Source: Acholeplasmataceae bacterium (lineage in GTDB: Bacteria > Bacillota_I > Bacilli_A > Acholeplasmatales > Acholeplasmataceae). From it: 64,000 nt of DNA. Location: positions 1 to 64,000 of the forward strand of contig JAGYLU010000002.1 in assembly GCA_018400755.1 (NCBI GenBank). The letters run 5' to 3'. This document shows, piece after piece, positions 61,866 to 64,000 of the stretch. Each line of letters begins with the position of its first letter. Positions within the stretch are counted from its first letter, which is position 1. The notes under the pieces were generated by a model. It was not told the origin of the DNA. It did no database searches and was given only the letters and a program-made list of their open reading frames with translations. Position numbers and translations under genes: made by a program.

Positions 61866-61921
61866 GCTGTTTTTCAGAAGACTTTGCGAATCCCTTCTAT
61901 CATAGGTCAGGAGGGATGGGT

Positions 61922-62428
61922 ATGAGACATATGAAACTGACCGTGAGCGTGCTCATGGTGCTCTTGAATGTGATGGTTTTTCCAACAGTGAAGGGCGCAG
62001 AGATCGAAGATGTCAAAGCCATTGAGATGACGCCTTTTGAAGTCAGTGTGACTGGCGGGGTTGTGTTTCCAGGTATGTATCAGATCTATGGTTCGATCAC
62101 CGTTGCTGAGGTGATCAAGATGTCTGGTGGTCCTACGAAAGAGGCGGTGATTGAGGTTATCGATCAGACGCGGGTGCTCAGTTCCAAAACGGTTATCCAT
62201 GTCCCAATCTTTGAGAACCAAACACCTATCGCGGTCATAGTCAACATCAATACCGCGTCTTTCAATGAATTGCTAGACATTCCTTATATGACTGAGAACA
62301 GGGCGGTATCGCTTCTGATTTACCGGGAAAGCCATGGTCCTTTCATGCATGTGGATGAACTCATCAATGTCAAAAATATCGGTCCTGTCACCCTTGAAAA
62401 CCTACGTCCATACGTGTCTGTCGGATGA
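61922..62428 (+). CDS. comEA: competence protein ComEA
   Basis: A 168-aa DNA receptor for uptake. An N-terminal helix (about residues 5-22) anchors it outside. An SLBB-like segment (GGVVFPGMYQIYGSITVAEVIKMSG) precedes the helix-hairpin-helix pair (NINTASFNELLDIPYMTENRA and FMHVDELINVKNIG) that binds DNA. AGGAGGGAT sets the ATG at 61922. comER and comEB, found around it in Bacillus, are missing. It is followed at once by comEC. Confidence 0.93.
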   Translation: MRHMKLTVSVLMVLLNVMVFPTVKGAEIEDVKAIEMTPFEVSVTGGVVFPGMYQIYGSITVAEVIKMSGGPTKEAVIEVIDQTRVLSSKTVIHVPIFENQTPIAVIVNINTASFNELLDIPYMTENRAVSLLIYRESHGPFMHVDELINVKNIGPVTLENLRPYVSVG

Positions 62429-64000
62429 GTTTCACTTACTAGGCATCGCCTTGGTCTTGAGTGTGATCGCCTTGTTCCATCCAATGATGTTCTTGGTTGT
62501 GATGATCTATGGATGGCTGTTTAGAAAACGCCTCAACTTCTTGGCGTTTGCTGTGATGGCGGGGTTGTTGCTAGGGGTCCTTGTCTTTCGTGGTGAGACC
62601 GTTCAGGATGTCCAAGGCGACATGCGTGTTGTTTGGATCGAGCCATCACTTTATGGTGATCGGCTGACGCTCAGACAAGGGCTCATGCGTCTTCATTATT
62701 ATGCCCAAGAGGATCAATACCGGCTTGGTGACACCCTTTATGTCAAAGGGACCATCACGCCATACAGAAACAAGACGATCCCTGGTGGGTTTGATGCCAA
62801 AAGGTATCATCTTGCGTCTGGAGTCCTTGGTACGTTGGTCCAAGAACAGGTGTTGACGCTGGATCATGACATGTCATTATCGGGCTTGAGGGCACGTCTT
62901 TACGTGACGGTAAGAGATCGTAGTGATGATCCATACATCCTCAGTTATCTCTTTGGAACCAACACGTTTGACACCTTTCAAGATGCCTTGATCGATGATC
63001 TTGGCATCGCTTATTTGTTATCGTTATCGGGCCTTCATCTATACGCGTTGTTGTCAGTGTTAAAGAGCCTGATGTGGCGTCTTGATGTCAAGACAAGGTA
63101 TCAGAGGGTCATTGAGCTTTTGATCTTTGTTCCGATCTTGTATTTGGGCGGGTTCTCGATTGGGACATTCAGGGTCTTCATCCAGATCGTGGTCTCAATA
63201 GCCAATCGGTATTTCAAACTGGGCATGAACCGACTTGACCGGTTGTTCATGGTGTTTTACCTGATCCTTCTCATCAGGCCCTTGGCGATTTTCGAACCAG
63301 GACTTCCGATCACCTTCTCGATTCTGTTCTCTTTGATCATGCTTGAAGGGCTTTATGAAAGGAAAACCGGATATGTCAAAGGGCTTGTGATCAGCTTGAT
63401 CGCAAGTCTATCAGCTTTTCCATTCATAGGATCAATCAATATCGTCATGGTGATTGTGATGCCGTTTTTGGTTTTTGTGTTATCGGGTCCGTTTTTCTTG
63501 TTTTCGGTCGCGACCGCTTTATTTCCGGTCCTAAACGGTGTTCACGGAAAAACAACAGATCTTCTAGAAATCCTCTTGTTATGGCTTCAGCCTCGTGCCC
63601 TAGAAGTCGTGATGCCAGAGATGTCTTTCCTGCTTGTCATCCTCTATCTTGTCATCATGATCAGGATGCTTGCCTCAAAAGAGATTCAGACGATCCTCAC
63701 TTCGCTTTTGGTGTTGATGATCTTGATCTTTTTGCCAGCCATCGAAAGACGGACCTTTGATCGTTATGAGGTGATGTTCTTGGATGTTGGTCAAGGGGAT
63801 GGGGCGATCATGATCACACCTTCATGCACGATGGTCATTGATGCATATCGAAACGTTGAGACCGTGCTTCTTGCCAAGGGCATCAGGGTGATTGATTTAT
63901 TGGTGCTCACCCACTCTGACAATGATCATGTCGCGGAAGCGGCATCATTGGTAGAACGTTTTGAAGTCAACCGTCTGTTAGGGAGTCCTTATGACCGGGT
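62394..64000 (+). CDS. comEC: DNA uptake channel ComEC, 5' part (runs off the window)
   Basis: An open frame of about 535 codons runs to the window edge. It shows N-terminal helices (LGIALVLSVIALFHP), the OB-like exposed domain (GDTLYVKGTIT, IPGGFDAKRYHLASGVLGT), and the Competence domain with LGIAYLLSLSGLHLYALLS near residue 200. The start of the metallo-beta-lactamase domain (MFLDVGQGDGAIM, LTHSDNDHVAEA near 510) follows. ComEC conducts single-stranded DNA into the cell. No ATG begins the frame. A TTG at 62394 inside comEA is the likeliest start but has no clear ribosome-binding site. Confidence 0.9.
   Translation, partial: MKTYVHTCLSDEFHLLGIALVLSVIALFHPMMFLVVMIYGWLFRKRLNFLAFAVMAGLLLGVLVFRGETVQDVQGDMRVVWIEPSLYGDRLTLRQGLMRLHYYAQEDQYRLGDTLYVKGTITPYRNKTIPGGFDAKRYHLASGVLGTLVQEQVLTLDHDMSLSGLRARLYVTVRDRSDDPYILSYLFGTNTFDTFQDALIDDLGIAYLLSLSGLHLYALLSVLKSLMWRLDVKTRYQRVIELLIFVPILYLGGFSIGTFRVFIQIVVSIANRYFKLGMNRLDRLFMVFYLILLIRPLAIFEPGLPITFSILFSLIMLEGLYERKTGYVKGLVISLIASLSAFPFIGSINIVMVIVMPFLVFVLSGPFFLFSVATALFPVLNGVHGKTTDLLEILLLWLQPRALEVVMPEMSFLLVILYLVIMIRMLASKEIQTILTSLLVLMILIFLPAIERRTFDRYEVMFLDVGQGDGAIMITPSCTMVIDAYRNVETVLLAKGIRVIDLLVLTHSDNDHVAEAASLVERFEVNRLLGSPYDR

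Overview
The window is one contiguous stretch of a bacterial chromosome, densely packed with genes and using TGA as a stop codon. It most resembles a Bacillota/Mycoplasmatota lineage of the Acholeplasma/Izemoplasma type. The reasons are Firmicutes-type gene orders (alaS-ruvX-yrzB-yrrN-yrrO-greA and yqeG-yqeH-yqeK-rsfS-yqeM-comEA-comEC), an alanyl T-box, an FMN riboswitch, many Cys-lipoproteins and no cell-wall gene in sight. mltG is missing from its usual place beside ruvX/yrzB. Base composition looks close to balanced by eye, which is richer in GC than most mollicutes, so the genus-level placement is tentative.

Layout. 1-2.6 kb: the 3' end of thrS, then a two-gene ABC exporter. 2.6-4.1 kb: a small lipoprotein gene and a poorly conserved, probably decayed stretch. 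4.1-7.1 kb (minus): an operon for PTS IIA(Glc) and Enzyme I plus a small membrane protein, divergent from mrp. 8.2-12.5 kb (minus): a complete glycine-cleavage operon gcvT-gcvH-gcvPA-gcvPB. 12.6-14.3 kb: an alpha/beta hydrolase and a 3-hydroxyisobutyrate-dehydrogenase-type gene. 14.4-17.5 kb (minus): a von Willebrand A lipoprotein and gpmI. 17.6-19 kb: FMN riboswitch, ribU and a membrane protein. 19-20.4 kb: enolase.

20.4-47 kb is the centre of interest: a carbohydrate locus of about 26 kb that I read as a beta-1,2-glucan (sophoro-oligosaccharide) utilisation system. It encodes two solute-binding proteins (one of 973 aa with extra N-terminal modules) and two permease pairs. Between the pairs sit an NHL-propeller/Yip1-like membrane protein and a DUF5696-type exported protein. 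A secreted lipoprotein and a cytoplasmic paralogue both belong to the GH144-like (putative glucoamylase) family. The remaining enzymes are GH35, GH3 and a 1,088-aa GH94 phosphorylase of the size typical of 1,2-beta-oligoglucan phosphorylase, with a LacI-family regulator among them. At the far end is an 842-aa lipoprotein made of six tandem beta-rich modules. The first operon and this modular lipoprotein gene share a near-identical leader palindrome (TCGAAACGTTTCGA) and a second inverted repeat (TGTAA-N4-TTACA), so they look like one regulon. Proposed flow: the surface lipoproteins capture and cut glucan, the ABC systems import oligomers, the cytoplasmic GH144-like, GH35 and GH94 enzymes shorten them with release of glucose-1-phosphate, and GH3 splits sophorose. 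No ABC ATPase is encoded here, so a shared one elsewhere is required.

47-64 kb is housekeeping. It holds rnr-smpB, a patatin-like lipase, a PAP2 phosphatase, an ElaA-like acetyltransferase, T-box-controlled alaS with ruvX, a DUF1292 gene, the two U32 tRNA-hydroxylation genes, a YgjP-like metalloprotease and greA. These are followed by the ribosome-assembly cluster yqeG-yqeH-yqeK-rsfS-yqeM and finally comEA and the 5' part of comEC, which runs off the end. I see no rRNA, tRNA, CRISPR array, insertion sequence or prophage.
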